Of a stretch of DNA of 64,000 nt, positions 1 through 13,428 are shown piece by piece (within the stretch, counting starts at the first letter, position 1; each line of letters begins with the position of its first letter). The DNA is from Myoxocephalus aenaeus (lineage: Eukaryota > Chordata > Actinopteri > Perciformes > Cottidae), in the NCBI GenBank assembly GCA_038501785.1, contig JBAMJR010000161.1, positions 1,429,001 through 1,493,000 on the forward strand, read 5' to 3'. A model generated the notes under the pieces. That model did not search any database and was not told the DNA's origin. It was given only the letters and a program-made list of their open reading frames with translations. Made by a program: the position numbers and the translations under genes.

Positions 1-1176
1 CTGTCATCGATGCTTGTAGACAGAACACAGGTGAGGAGACAAGAGACAACGTTAGCTATGTTAGACAAAAAAGGGGAATAAAGAGGTCAAAGAAAGGGGA
101 ATAGGAGAGGGTTTGAACAATAAGGAGACTCACTAAATGTGACAAATGCACAAATTGTGAAAGGCCTGTACTTGAAAACTTGATATGAGAGCAAATGTGC
201 TCCCTAAATTAAGACTCACTTTGAATAAGATGAAGTTTTAGTGCATTTAGAGCATTTTACATCCACGATTCAGATGCCCATAAGGTGCTATAATTCTGAG
301 GATGCAAATGAAGACAAGGAGAGTTGAAAGGTCATAAAGGCGTGCTATCTAAACACACTAAATGAATTTGAGTCGACACAATGGCTGCTGGGGTTTGCCC
401 TGTTGAGTGCTGCAGTAGATCATTCACTGGCACGTTGAGCACCATGGACAGCTCCTCAGAAACCGCTTCATTTGATAGAAACAAAAGAGAAAATATTTCT
501 ACTGCACATAATCTGAGAGAGGTGCACTACATTAAAGTTAAGAGGGTCCATTTATGTCCCTGTTGGTATAATCAGAGGACATTGAAACACTTTGAAGGCA
601 GTGAGGGCCGCAGAATATTCTACTATGTGATATTATTAAGTAGATCCGTGTCCGCAATAACAGCTAAACCATCCAACTGGGAAAGGGCAAGTGTGCAGCA
701 GTGCACCCTTCTCCAGCATCCATCCCACCCGTGCAAGTATTAAGCAATTTCATTATGACTCCATGGGGGTTTTCTATGTAAAAGAGGCATTAGTTAATTG
801 AGGCGTGCTTTAAAATCACGTGTTAAACTGTCTGGCGAACGGAAATGCCATTATTTTCCCCACGTGCTTGCTTTCTAGATTCACGTGTTGGCTGTAAGTT
901 CCAATGTGACTTATACATTTCCTCAAATTAAAAATAAGACTCACAGAGAACATTAGGCTATTTTGTTAAGCTCATGGGAGGGGGGTGGTGTTTAGCTACA
1001 ACGCACATGTGGTATTACATTAAATTCCTAACATTGCTAACACTTCCCGGACCTGTTATATTAAGTGTCATGCACAGAGCCCAGAGAGAGTGTGACCCCG
1101 TGAGCCCCGTACGCAAAGTAGAAGCCCCCCTGTCCCGTCCCGTCCCGTTCCGGAAGGATTTAAAAGGATTACTCAC

Positions 1177-1228
1177 TTGCCACGGTGAGAACCAGGAGAG
1201 CCAGCGCTGCTTTCACCGGGGCTGCCAT
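1177..1228 (-). CDS. Candidate first coding exon (signal peptide), gene continues left
   Basis: On the minus strand an ATG at 1228 opens a 17-codon reading frame, M-A-A-P-V-K followed by an Ala/Leu/Val-rich hydrophobic run, and then meets a consensus donor GTGAGT at 1176-1171 with phase 1. Start Met, a lysine and a hydrophobic core are what a secretory signal peptide looks like, and many genes encode one in a short first exon. The DNA upstream (1230-1760) is CpG-rich, as expected for a promoter. No following exon was recognised in 1-1170, so the rest must lie beyond the left edge. I do not recognise the gene. A chance ORF beside a donor-like site remains possible. Confidence 0.4.
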
Positions 1229-1760
1229 CGCTTCCTCCCCTCCAGTGCGACAAACACACGAAAACTTACAGACAGAGAGCGTCTCTCGCGTGGTGTTTCT
1301 TCTTTTCTACTCCCGATGTGAAATAAGTAAAGAGTGAAACAAAACAAAAAAAGAGAAGGCAGGCTGGATTATAGCGGTTTCATTGCGAGGGATTTCGCTA
1401 GTGACAGCCGATAGCCGAGGCTTGGAGGCATGGAGAGTCGCACTGACTGCTGTCTAAGCCCACAGAGGGGGTGGGGTGGCTGGATGCTTTCTGCCAGAGC
1501 GCACCGACTCCACCGCTGGTCCTGGAGCTGTGATTGCGCGCAGCGGAAAGAGGCTGTGGAGAACAGAGCCCCCTTAATTCTTCTTGAGCAATGCAAATAA
1601 CGTTTTCTTCGGGAATATGGGTCAGGAGCTAGTGGGGATACGCCAATCCTGTTATCACCGAAGCGGCCATTCTTCAGATAAAAGATTTAAGCGCCCCGGT
1701 GCTCACATCACCCTGCCCGCCCAGTGCACTCCCCCGTCGGGCGTCAGTTTCACTCTGCCG
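1229..1760 (-). promoter_or_regulatory. Possible CpG-rich promoter of the left-edge gene
   Basis: This stretch is noticeably richer in CpG than the AT-rich DNA on both sides and lies just upstream of the candidate signal-peptide exon. A weak TATA-like string lies on the minus strand around 1366-1372. No transcription start can be fixed from sequence alone. Confidence 0.3.
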
Positions 1761-3195
1761 TCTTGATCGACATAGTTTGACATGACAACAAACAGGAAGC
1801 GATAAGACTCAGAAATCCCCCTAAGGAGGGGAGACATTTAATACCCGGCAGACATTGAAACCAACCTTATCTTCTCCAATCAAAGGAGAAATCCCCTCAT
1901 TGAAAATGCACTTCAAGTTAATTAAAACACACTTTTAAGCTCAACAGCTCCAAGAAGCCAAAACGGGGTTTTTGTTATGAACTAGTGGCTTAAACTACAA
2001 AAAGAAAACGTTATCTCTTTAAATTCTTCACCCTGTTACCTAATGATAAAATAAAATAATTAAAACCGCAGAGACTGAATTTGTGCAGAAGCAGGTCTTT
2101 ACAAATCATTTATCCGCATTAAGCACACTAGTGTGATTCAGTTGTAGGATGCATGAAAACGTTTCGGTGCTGGCAGCCCGTCATTTGAAATAGAAACAAT
2201 CCAGTAAATGTGATGTTGTATTGCTCCCTATGGGGCAATTGTCCCCACCATTGTTACCACAAGGCGGTCAAAGGTCAGGGTCAGCTACAGGCCACCAATA
2301 GGAGCAGGGATGAGGTATTTTTGTAGGCCAACCCAGACGTTAGCCGTTTGAGGCCAACTTCTGGGTTGGCCTACCCTACACAAAAGCCAATGGGATTTGT
2401 TCATTGGATATTGTATTATTGCAGAAAATAAGCTTTGTGGCAAACACACATTTATGATACTTATACGTTTTGTTCAGCAAGATAATATTCACAAATGGAC
2501 ACCATGGTTTGTATTATAAACAAACTACACCAGAGTTTTGCATGATGGAGTTTAGTAGTCTCATTTGGTCTTGTTTTCTACTGTATTTTTAAAACACATG
2601 ACGCTTCTAATTTCACAAGTGGTTATTTACTGGTGTATTTTATGTCAAAGAACAAAATGTTAAAATCTCTTAAGCTTGTGTTAACCACAGACCTTATTCA
2701 GGCATTTGACTTTGGGACAAGAGAACCGGAAGCAAACCATTCCTCCTTTCCGGGTTTTAGGACTCATTCCTTCAGCACTCCTTATCTCCCCTTGAGCTTC
2801 ATGCTAGGTGTGAAGGTCGAGGAATCATGACAAGCAATACTTTTTGTTGCGCTCTCATGATGTGGTGAAGCAGTCTCGGCTGGTGGCCCAAAGGTCCTCA
2901 GAGGAAAAGAGGGGCGTGCGTGCGTGCGTGCGTGCATGCATGCGTAGAGGCTGCAGGCTCAGTCTGCAAATGTCAATGCAGTATAACTGCCCAAGAGGTC
3001 CCTTTGATGATGTAAGGAGAGAGCGCCGTAGAATGAAATGGCCCTAAATGTGCCTCACAAAACAACTCTCGCTAATTGTTTCACTGTGTGAACACGGAGG
3101 AGGAGAGGAGGAGAAGAAGGAACAGACTAAAAGTGGGGATATGGTTGTCCATCGCAAACTGTGAAGAGGATATTTTTGTGTAAGTTTGTACTTAA

Positions 3196-4150
3196 GCAAT
3201 AAGGTACGAGAGGCAGTACTGTGTCGTGCAATAATGTACTGTTCAAGGGAGTTGTTAGGCCCGACGCGCAGCGGAGGGCCGGCAAACCCTTGAACTGTAC
3301 ATTATTGTAGACACAGTACTGCCTCGAGTACCTTATTGCTTTTATAATACGGGTACCTGCGACTTTATAAATAGTAATGTAAGCTGCCTTTCAGCACAAA
3401 ATAGTTGTAGCCGGCAAAACGTTGTGTATCGCATTTCAGCGGCAGAGAAAATAGTCCCGGGACGCACGGGACGCACATACGGGACTATAAAACGGACGAG
3501 CTGGTCAGTAAATCGCAGATTTACTGACCAGCCCGGTTGAAAGCAGGGTGGAGGATGACGCTCAGCCACCGATGTAAAGAAGTGCTCTCGCTGCTTCTGT
3601 CCGTCTTTTCTCCGTCATTCTTCTCTTCCATGATGTTTAGAGAACTTGCCTCGCGTCGGGAAATTACCGACGTAATTATCTCTCACTGGAAATTATCAGG
3701 ATTTTGTGATCAAACCCTTTTCATTCCTCATCTTTAGGTTAGGGAGGAAGTGACGTGTGTGTTGTCGTTCGTTATGCTAGTGTGGGGGACGCTACGTGAG
3801 CTTGTTAGCTGTTCCGTTTGAGCTAACTTACTGTCAGCGAAGAGCCCCGTTGCAATACTGTGAACACTCAAGCAATAAACCTGCAAGTTAAGGAAACCAA
3901 CGTCTGCGAGTCGTTACTGCGGACGTGACAATATCAAAGTTTACACGAAACATGTTTGGTAACTGTCAAGCTTGAAATGACAACTAACGGTCGCGCAATT
4001 TAAATCTACCTGTTATTTTAAGTGCGCACTGATATGGAACGCTCTAAATGTAAACAGGCTGTACAGTACTTTATGGCTGAATAAACTACACCCCGTGACT
4101 CACTCTCAACCAATCAGAATGCTTGATTTGATCTACCCGTATTATAAGTT
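3196..4150. repeat. Composite inverted-repeat element, class uncertain
   Basis: Nested inverted repeats are visible. Arms of about 55 bp at 3196-3255 and 3285-3341 (reading AAGCAATAAGGTACGAG and its complement) flank a GC-rich loop. A perfect 15-bp hairpin lies at about 3501-3535. The string TTATAATACGGGTA near 3345 reappears inverted near 4135-4149 as TACCCGTATTATAA, suggesting termini of a non-autonomous DNA transposon. No transposase ORF and no clear target-site duplication were found. Confidence 0.45.
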
Positions 4151-4479
4151 TTTGTAAGGACTGTAGACTGTTAAGTAATAGTTTCACTGTCTGTCTTAAC
4201 AAGAGTAAGATGAGAAGATTGAAACCACTCTCTTAGAACCTTAGGCAAACAAGCAAAAGGTTACGGTTGGTTTCCCAAAATGTTAAACTATTCCTTTAAG
4301 CCTCACACAGACCGTGTTCCTGAGAGTTGGAAAGAGAAGCAAAGCAAACAACTTCTGAACAAATGCTGAGTATTATGTGCAGTCAAGAGAAGATGCAGGA
4401 ACACAGAGTGCTACTCTCACCTGAACTTTGACCTTACTCCTTCCCCTATACATGAGAGGCATTTTATGGTTCATTCATT

Positions 4480-4482
<3 letters not shown>

Positions 4483-4517
<35 letters not shown>
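4483..4517. repeat. (AC)n microsatellite
   Basis: About 17 uninterrupted AC units. Confidence 0.97.
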
Positions 4518-4518
<1 letters not shown>

Positions 4519-4764
4519 CACTCCATAAAATGAACCTCTAGTCACAGCTCCAAATGCAACCAAATTGTATTATCCCCCATCACTCCCCATTACAGCCACA
4601 TGCGAGCATCCGCCTCCCAAAGTCCCCGCCCGTCTTTCCTAATGAACATTATCTCTGCATCCTAAAAGCAATGGAGAGGGGCAAAGGGAGGCCAGATTTA
4701 ATCAGAGCTACTTAGAGCTCGCTGTGGGGTCTGCTGGGGCTTTGAACCAGCAAGCAAACATGCA

Positions 4765-4766
<2 letters not shown>

Positions 4767-4817
<51 letters not shown>
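4767..4817. repeat. (CA)n microsatellite
   Basis: About 25 uninterrupted CA units. The ORF running across it on the minus strand is a repeat artefact. Confidence 0.97.
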
Positions 4818-4819
<2 letters not shown>

Positions 4820-6707
4820 AAAGGATAAATTATATGAACCCATCTTTTGTAAATAAGATAACTGATAGCTTGAGGATTGGCAATATTACATACATTGCAA
4901 GCCCTCAAACACAGTAACAGACACACACATAAACAGGATTTTATTAAAGCACTTATGAGGACTTTAAATTTCAGCTTTAACACTTGTCCTAACGTAAACA
5001 TTCATAATGTATTCAGCCTGATCAGTCTTAACTTACATTATGCTACTAGTTTAGCATTTACTTACTAAACGTACAACTTTATCATTCTAATTATGTCACA
5101 TTCATGTCATATGGAAGTTATTTTGATTGCCAGTTTAAAACTTTTAAAACGTGTGAAGGCCTTTGAGTCAAGCTATTTATACAGCCCAATATCACAGATT
5201 TGCCTCAAGGGTAATTGTACAGCTTATGATACCCTCTATCTATGGGCCCACGTTTCAAGTCTCTACAAATAGATACTAGCATAGCCTCCTGAAGGGTAAA
5301 ATATCCACATAAAAACATTCAGTGATTAAAAAGAGTAATAATACTCTCATTTTGTAGGCAACAATCATTTAACCTACAATCCAAACTTTAAAAAATGCGT
5401 GATACATAAAAACATCTTCATTTAGTCACGTTTGTTCCTCAAAAGATAAAATGCAGACCTTTGGTTTAGTCTGTAAATCAAAGTGCGAAAGTGTTTGACA
5501 TTTACATAATAATTCATCAATTCATTTCCTCCAGCAATAATAATCTTATATCAACCAGAGCCAAAGCAGTCTGTCAACATAAACTAATTACCACATATTG
5601 TACACCGCTCCATATGTATGTGTAATGTATGCTTACACACAAACACACATTACATTATGTGTCTTCTCCTCCACAATGCTCCTCCGGGTAAAACACACAA
5701 ACACAGCAAACTCGCAACATCTGCATCTATTTCCCAACAGATGCATCATCATATTGTATATCATTTCAGTGGATTAAGTTTATTTAGCTTGCTCCTCTCC
5801 AAGGAGTCGACACACCAGCATCCCTTTCATCAAACACGGTTGAGACATTGTGCCCTGGTGAAGTGGCCTACGCCATTGCTGCATTAACGTTATCATAAAT
5901 TCATATCACTCGGGGACATTTGTGTCCTGGACTGACAGTATGAGATTGAGATTTCTAAATCCCAGACTGGTAGCCTGTCACAGCTGGTCATTGTCCTGCT
6001 CCTTTGGGGCAGAATCAGTATGATGGGACCTCTGAGATGTGTAGTGATTCATCATATATCTTCATGTCTTTCTAATCTTTTTGTTGCTTCATCGTTGCTT
6101 GCCTTCAGTGTTTGTTTCCTTTATCTGCACTCTTGCTCCACTTTTGTTCCTTTGTTCCATGTATGTGCTTGCTCCCTTTTCCACCTTCTCTGATCTCCTC
6201 CCTGTGTTCCTCTCCCTACTTACACTCTTTCTTCTTGAATCCTCTTCATACCCTGTCGCTCTCCTCTCTCATCTCCTTTTAACCAAACAGGCATATAAAC
6301 CCCTGCTGAGCTCCCAGTGGGTGGGGGGAAAAAATGGTGAAAAAATGGCAGAAATCTTATCAAGGCTGAACTCAGTTAAATGTTCTGACAGCCTCCACGC
6401 TGCTTCTGAGTGTCCCTGCTGTTCCGCTACATCTTGGCTGATTTGGTTTTCTGTAACAATGTAAAGGAAGGTGGGTTTCTGTGAGACCCCAAGGTTTGCA
6501 CCCAAAACTTTTGGATGGCTTGGAAGTGAGCACATTCAACGCTATCTGAGTTGTACTGGGTTAAGTGTTCATATTAGAAATCATACGACGTAGCACAATC
6601 TTTTGTTGAAAATCTACCTCATAGCAAATTATTTCAACCATAAAAATGCAAGTACAAGCTAATCAAATTTAAAACAGTTGTTTAATGGTGTGCACCATGC
6701 ATGGCAG

Positions 6708-8002
6708 CAGTGGTGTATAAAGTACCCAAAAGCCGTACTTGAGTAAAAGTAAAGATACCTTACTGGAAAATTACTCCAGTAAAAGTAAAAGTCACCTATT
6801 AAAATACTACTTGAGTAAAAGTCTTAAAGTATCTGATATTTTCTGTACTTAAGTATCAAAAGTATTTTTCTGATATAAAATGTACTTAAGTATTGAAAGT
6901 AAAAGTACAAGTACATGCTTTTAATAAAAAAGCAAAGGGTCAGAATTTTGAGAATTATGAAGTTTATTCTTTTAAGTGCTGTGGTCACCATGACCAAGGA
7001 CAAGGAGTTGTGTTGATAAAATAACTGGGTTGGCTGTGATCCATCCATATATATTATGTTCAACATAATATATTGTACCTAAGTATACTTTTGCATCTAC
7101 TATGAACTTATCATCATAATTCTCCAAAAAGCAATATGACACTATGAAGGACTTGTAACAGTGTGGTTATAAGTATGCTCATTCCGCCCGCCGTGGGTCT
7201 CTTGGTACCGGTCTGTGGGTCTCTTGGTACCGGTCTGTGGGTCTCTTGGTACCGGGCCACAGAAAGAATGAATGAAACATTTCAATTAAATTAAAAAAAA
7301 TCAAGGCCGGAAAGATGTTTTATTGTGAAAAATGACCGCATACATCCGTCTGTGGTAACCTCAGACGGAATCTCTTGACACATGTCAAGATGTTACGTTA
7401 CTCTAAAAATGAAACGTAAGTCTGTTACAACTCTGTCGGTGATCTGGAAACCAAGGCAGAGTATCCTGAGATCGCCAAAAAAGCATGAAAACCTGCTTCC
7501 ATTTCCACATCCTGTCTTTGTGCAGCGCGTTATAAGTTAAGCAGTAGACTGGACTAAAGGTTTAGTTAGCAGTAGACTGGACATAACGAACACACGTCGG
7601 GTGTCGTTGTCTCCTGTCTCTCCGAGGTCGGACCCGGTCTGTGAAAATATTGTCTTCACGTAACCGGTCCGTGACGCATAAAGGTTTGGGAGCGCTGGAC
7701 GAGAGGATGTAGAGGGAAAATGCAAAACATTGTGATTCGCAAAACCTGCTTGGTGGAGTCTGTGTTCCACCACAGTCCCCGATGTTTTTGTTTTTTTCTA
7801 AAGATAGATTTGATTTTGTAGCGAGTAACGAAGGTTTCAGGAGAAATGTATCGGAGTAAAAGTATAATTTTTCTTTGCAAAATGTAGTGAAGTAAAAGTA
7901 AAAATAAACCGAAATATAAATAGTAAAGTAGAGTACAGATATCCCCAAAAACTACTTAAGTACAGTAACGAAGTATTTCTACTTCGTTACTATACACCAC
8001 TG
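6708..8002. mobile_element. Non-autonomous hAT-like DNA transposon with 8-bp TSD
   Basis: The element begins CAGTGGTGTATA and ends TATACACCACTG, giving 12-bp terminal inverted repeats. It is flanked on both sides by the identical 8-mer CATGGCAG (6700-6707 and 8003-8010). An 8-bp target-site duplication with CAGTGGTG-type termini is the hallmark of hAT transposons. The subterminal regions are rich in AAGTAAAAGTA-type motifs in inverted orientation. A 21-bp unit is repeated three times near 7194-7258. No transposase ORF of useful length is present, so this is a non-autonomous or decayed copy of 1,295 bp. Confidence 0.85.
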
Positions 8003-8433
8003 CATGGCAGTGCTCTCTCTATGGCCCTCCTCCACAGCAAGCCTCTCGCGTCATCCTTACTGCGGGCCAAGAAGATTCAGCCCTGCATATATTATCCAGA
8101 GGCAACAGCAACCTGACAGACATGGACCCCACAAACATGTACTGTTGAAAAAATATGACAGTGTTACACAATCTAGCATGTTCCTGTGACACAGTCACAT
8201 TTCTTGCTCAGAGAAGAGTGAGGAAGATGAGGGGGAGGAGATTTAAAAGGAAAAAGCTATTAGCCGTTCAAATGAAGGAAGTTATCTGACAAAAGCATAC
8301 TTTTAATTATTTCACACTCATTTTAAAAGACTGTGTTTTATAAATATATGCTTTAGATATATAAACACGTCAGAATAGCAAACTTTTCTGTTTGCATGCA
8401 CACATTTTTGACTGTATATGTGTGTTTACAGTA

Positions 8434-8438
<5 letters not shown>

Positions 8439-8504
<66 letters not shown>
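8439..8504. repeat. (GT)n microsatellite
   Basis: About 33 GT units, followed by a short TA run. Confidence 0.97.
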
Positions 8505-8512
<8 letters not shown>

Positions 8513-9959
8513 TCTCGTAGTTTGAAAGGCAGGTGTGGCTTTACATTTAATATTTCTAGGTGCACTTACATGAACATGTACACTCATGAATAATAAAGTG
8601 TTCCATACTGTAGATCTTCTCCTGGAAAGACTCAGTTTCAATAGCAGTGAACCAAAGCATACTATACGTGGATCGTCTCCATTGGTGGCTTGGTTACTCA
8701 CTTGTTGCGAATTGAATTAAATAGAAGATGACATGATTCAAATGCCTAAAACACTCTTTTCATGCTAAAAAAAGATGCTCGTAAAAAATTAATCAATAAA
8801 TCTGCCGATTATTCTCTTGATTAATCAAGAAATCAAGAATTGTTTTGTCTATAAAGAAAATAATCTTTAAAAATGTATTATTTTTCCAATCACAATTTCC
8901 AAAAGCCAAAAGGAAAGTCTACAAATCACATGTTCAGCCAACCAAGAAAAGAAGCATAAACCGTTTCCATAGTTTGGATTTAGCACATTTTCTACAAAAG
9001 ACGATACATTTAGGTGGATCTGTCTCCATTGGTGAATTGGTTACTCACTCGTTGCTAATTGAATATAATAGAGGGCAAGATTCAAATGTCTTCAAGAAAC
9101 ATTTCACCTTTCATTTTCTATGCTTGGATTGTAAATGAGTAACACTGGTCAACATGAAAGAGATCTTTCAAATGAGTATATAACATTTATTACAGCGCTG
9201 ACCTCAAAAGCCAAAGAATGGCAACAGGATAAACAGTTTACAGAGCAAGCTTTCACATGTGGAATCTCATCTCAATGTACATTAAGTATCATCCACGAGG
9301 CATCCATGTTGGTTAAACAAATATGAATTAGCATTTTCCTTTGCAGATTTAAAACATGATAGCAATGTGTGGTACATTTGAATGGATACCATGATAAATG
9401 GGGAACGCTATCTGCCCCTGAAAATTATAGCGAAATATTTGCTTTTTCAGAAAAATTTAATTGACTGCAACTCTCAACAGAACTCACTTCACTCTGTCAT
9501 CAGTTTAAATTAAGGTTATACATTGTACTTTGTATGATTAGTCGGTCTATCCAAATTGATTCAACAGAAGGGGAATGAAAAACAAGTCTTGAAGCAAAGA
9601 ACTGGCCTAGTTAAAACCTCCAACCTCCTGTTATCCGAGCCGTATATTCAAACAGATCGTACAGTTCCTATAGGTTAAACCCAGCTTGCATCGCAGTGTA
9701 AAGAACTAGATGTGAAGTAATTATCTGGGGCAGAACATAGGCCTTCAGTGTGATGTTGAACACATGAGCCCCATGGAATAGGTCAGAGATGGAGCATAAA
9801 AAGGTTAATGCTGTGAGAGACTTACAGTATGGTGCTTCACTTTTGGGGGTTTTATGATACCAGAAATGTTGAAGATCGAAAGAGAGCTTATCCCCTCGTA
9901 TGATCTCATATTTACCGTATTGTAAGCTGACTGTTGCCCTTTTTATATATTTTTGAGTT

Positions 9960-10080
9960 ATTCAAGATTCAAGATATTTTTATTGTCATATGCACAGATA
10001 ACAGACCGTTACTCCGTACAATGAAAAGCTTATTTAGCTAGGTCCTCCTTACACACAGAATTACAATAAACCTAAGGTAA
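9960..10080. repeat. Dispersed repeat, probable retroelement tail
   Basis: The segment contains the motif TTCAAGATATTTTTATTGTC and ATGAAAAGCTTATTTAGCTA, resembling a 3' end often seen dispersed in fish genomes. The class is assigned from memory of the pattern and is uncertain. Confidence 0.35.
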
Positions 10081-10943
10081 AAAAAAAATAGAATTAGAAT
10101 TAAGAATACAAAAAGCATTGCTATAAATGCTAATAGTATAAGAAAATATATAAAATAAGGCACACAAATATGACAACAGTATTGCACAATCAGTTTCACT
10201 GAGTGTATAAAGTGCATTATGCATTGCTACAAATATATCAAGTATGGTACTTTGGGATCCAATACAAAGTACAGCAGCATTTTGGCAAAATTTTACAGTG
10301 AAATTAATTCATTTCAATGGAATCTATAGATTCACTAGCAGGTCTAACTAAGTGCCACAAATACATTCAGTTCACCAATAGCAAGCAGTGTTGACATTTG
10401 AGTACTAAATGGAGGAAGCTGATGTAGGTTAACAACAGCCACTTTTATTTAGCCTTTTCTGTATGAGTATAAACTGCTCCATGAGGCAGAAGTTAATACC
10501 GTAATTCAAATATGTTAGAACGTATTGTCCCATTAGCGACCAAGCTAATGAGCTTGTTGTAACAGTTGGCAAGAAGTTAGATTTTTATCTCGTGAGCTTG
10601 GAGAGATTTGTTCCCCTCTTCAATAAAACTCTTTAATAATTTAAATGATGAACCATCCTGAGAGCAAAATTCCAAAGGGACCATCAGAACAGTACGGCCT
10701 AGTACGGAGAAAATAGAAAGTAGCTTGGAGAGAACTGGGACTGACTAGCTCTAGCATGTTTCAGACGAGCTAGCATGTTCACGGTTAGCTTGCAAACGAC
10801 ACTTCAGCTAGCCCAGCAAGTCGGACTATCCCTACATCCCTACATTAACAAGCCTCTCTTACGGATACACAGATGAACTTTAGGAGATGTGTCGTCAAAT
10901 ATAGCCCAAAAAAGGTTTAGTCAATTACTAAAACATTGTTTAA

Positions 10944-11056
<113 letters not shown>

Positions 11057-11649
11057 TGAGAGGTTTGCACTCTGTAAAGTGTTATGTCACCATGACTCAG
11101 TCCATGGCTGACCTCAGCACACCTGACTCAGGCTGCTGCGTGGCTGGAAGCCAACACCTCGTCCTGAAATGACATGTCCACAAGCACACGCAGACACACA
11201 AGCTGACAAATGCACAAATAAGCACATACAAACAAGCAGAAAATGCAAAAGCACAAACATTTGCACACACAGGTGAGGGGGGCACATCAAAGAATATAAT
11301 AAAAATGCAAAAAAGCCCAAAGATAGAAATGTGTGTGCTATCAAATAAATCAATTAATAATTGTCTCAATTAATCAAGCAATTGAGAACAAAATAATTCT
11401 ATAAAATGTCAGATAATAATGAAAAATAATAATAATTTTCAGATCAACAATTTCCAAAAGCCACAGAAAAAAGCTTATTTTATAGCTATATTTTCTAACC
11501 ATGGAGTAGAAAATGGAGTCATCATATTCTCTCTGGTCTGTGTGTGTGTAATATGACCTCTGGGTAAATTGAGTGTTTGTTTACACTGTAGATTATACTC
11601 ATGATGCAAATAAACACTCTTTGTACTCTGTGAGGGCTATAAAATGATG

Positions 11650-11650
<1 letters not shown>

Positions 11651-11726
<76 letters not shown>
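11651..11726. repeat. (CA)n microsatellite
   Basis: About 38 CA units. Confidence 0.97.
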
Positions 11727-11728
<2 letters not shown>

Positions 11729-12492
11729 AGAGCATTTACAGACTCAGTTAGAGGGAATGGAATCAAAACGTGAATTAAATTGAGAACTTTTAAACTATTT
11801 TAAAGCAATTTAATAAAGTCTCACAGCACCATTAGTGCCACTATAGCACAGAGTATTTTCCTCTTCCAATAATTACTAATATTGTGAATTAAGAAGTATG
11901 TTTTAAAAATGATATGCTTGTGCTTATGCTACTTATGCTTGTGTCTCATGTCATGTGCACAGTCTGTATCATGTAATACAAAGGTATTCATATATTTGTA
12001 TATATTGTACATTACTAAGGCTCTTGTAGGTCCCATAGTGGTTGAAGTTTGCCTCAACCTTTTTATCAATTCTCATCTTTTGGCACTAACCGGTTTTCAA
12101 GTGGTAGCAGTCTGGGATATTTTAGAATTTGATGCTTAATTCTGAATAGTCTGATTATGGTTAGCTGAAAATAATGTGTCTGCACTGGATGTGTGTCACC
12201 TTTCAAAAAAACTACTTGGTTTTAATAGCAATCGAAGTTAATAGAAAACCCAAATCACCTAATAAAGGAGTTTTTGGTTTGTTTTGTTTTAAACCTTTTT
12301 GTCAATGCATTTGTTCACAAGGATATTGAATACGTTGGGTCTACTTATCTGCTTGCCATGACCCACATCTCACCCTGAAATTGTGGATGTGCATTGTGTC
12401 TGTCTACTGCACCAGACAATACAAAATAGAAATTGCACCAAAACAGTCCGGCTCTCACAGACCTCCGTTGAGTTATGGCACATCACCGTCAG

Positions 12493-13322
12493 TATGGAGG
12501 ACCGGAAATGACTTAATTATAAATAAATAAATGCAGGAATAAATACAGGAATAAATAAATAAATGCTTAAATAAATGTATAAATGCATGCAGGAATAAAT
12601 AAATGCTTAAATAAATGTATAAATAAATACAGGAATAAATAAATAAATGCTTAAATAAATGTATAAATAAATACAGGAATATATAAATATAAGTTATACC
12701 TAAACTGGACATCATTAAATAAATCTATTTCTACATTTGTTTTTCAATATTTATTTATGCCTGTATTTATGTGTCCACATGTATTTCTTCATTTATTTAT
12801 TTATGTATTTATGTGTCCTTGTATGCAAATGAGCTGGGGCGGTCCGAACCTCTTTCTAAAGCCAACGAGTTGAGTTCCTGCTTGCTGGACTGTGAGTCCC
12901 GCAGTACCGGGCTGTCAGCGCTCTGCTGCCCGCCGAGAGCAGCCTGATCCCGGCAGGACTTTTAGAAATGATCCGCTGGCTCCGATTTCTCCGTAGCGGT
13001 TAAACATGAGATATCATTCTGTTTTGAGGATCTAACGAGCAATCTTTATTAGTTTATTATTTATTCACAGTAACGTTACATCAGTTTAACGGAGGGAAAG
13101 GTTAAGATTCATAACTTAAGATTTTAATTGAACTTTTACTTTGAACTACAGCGGTGTTTTATTACTTTTTACCGAATTGATTGCAATTATATAAAAATAT
13201 ATAAGTATTTTATACATTTTTTATATGTATATGTAATATATATCTATATATATGTAATAATTATTAATATGTAATTATTAATTGTAATTAACAATGAATT
13301 AATATGTATTTTTTATGTATTG

Positions 13323-13371
<49 letters not shown>

Positions 13372-13390
13372 TATATATTTTTATGTATTG

Positions 13391-13428
<38 letters not shown>

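Larger units (their letters stand above)
1761..6699. other. Intergenic DNA with two CA microsatellites and hairpin structures
   Basis: No ORF here has exon-like boundaries or a recognisable protein. The stretch contains an imperfect 14-bp-arm hairpin (2324-2373), a composite palindromic repeat (about 3196-4150) and CA runs at 4483-4517 and 4767-4817. The rest is unremarkable AT-rich DNA. Confidence 0.5.

Noticed and set aside
3730..3931. Second solo LTR
   Set aside because: An AATAAA-like string and a GACGTGACA end are present, but there is no TATA, no primer-binding site, no clear TG start and no target duplication.
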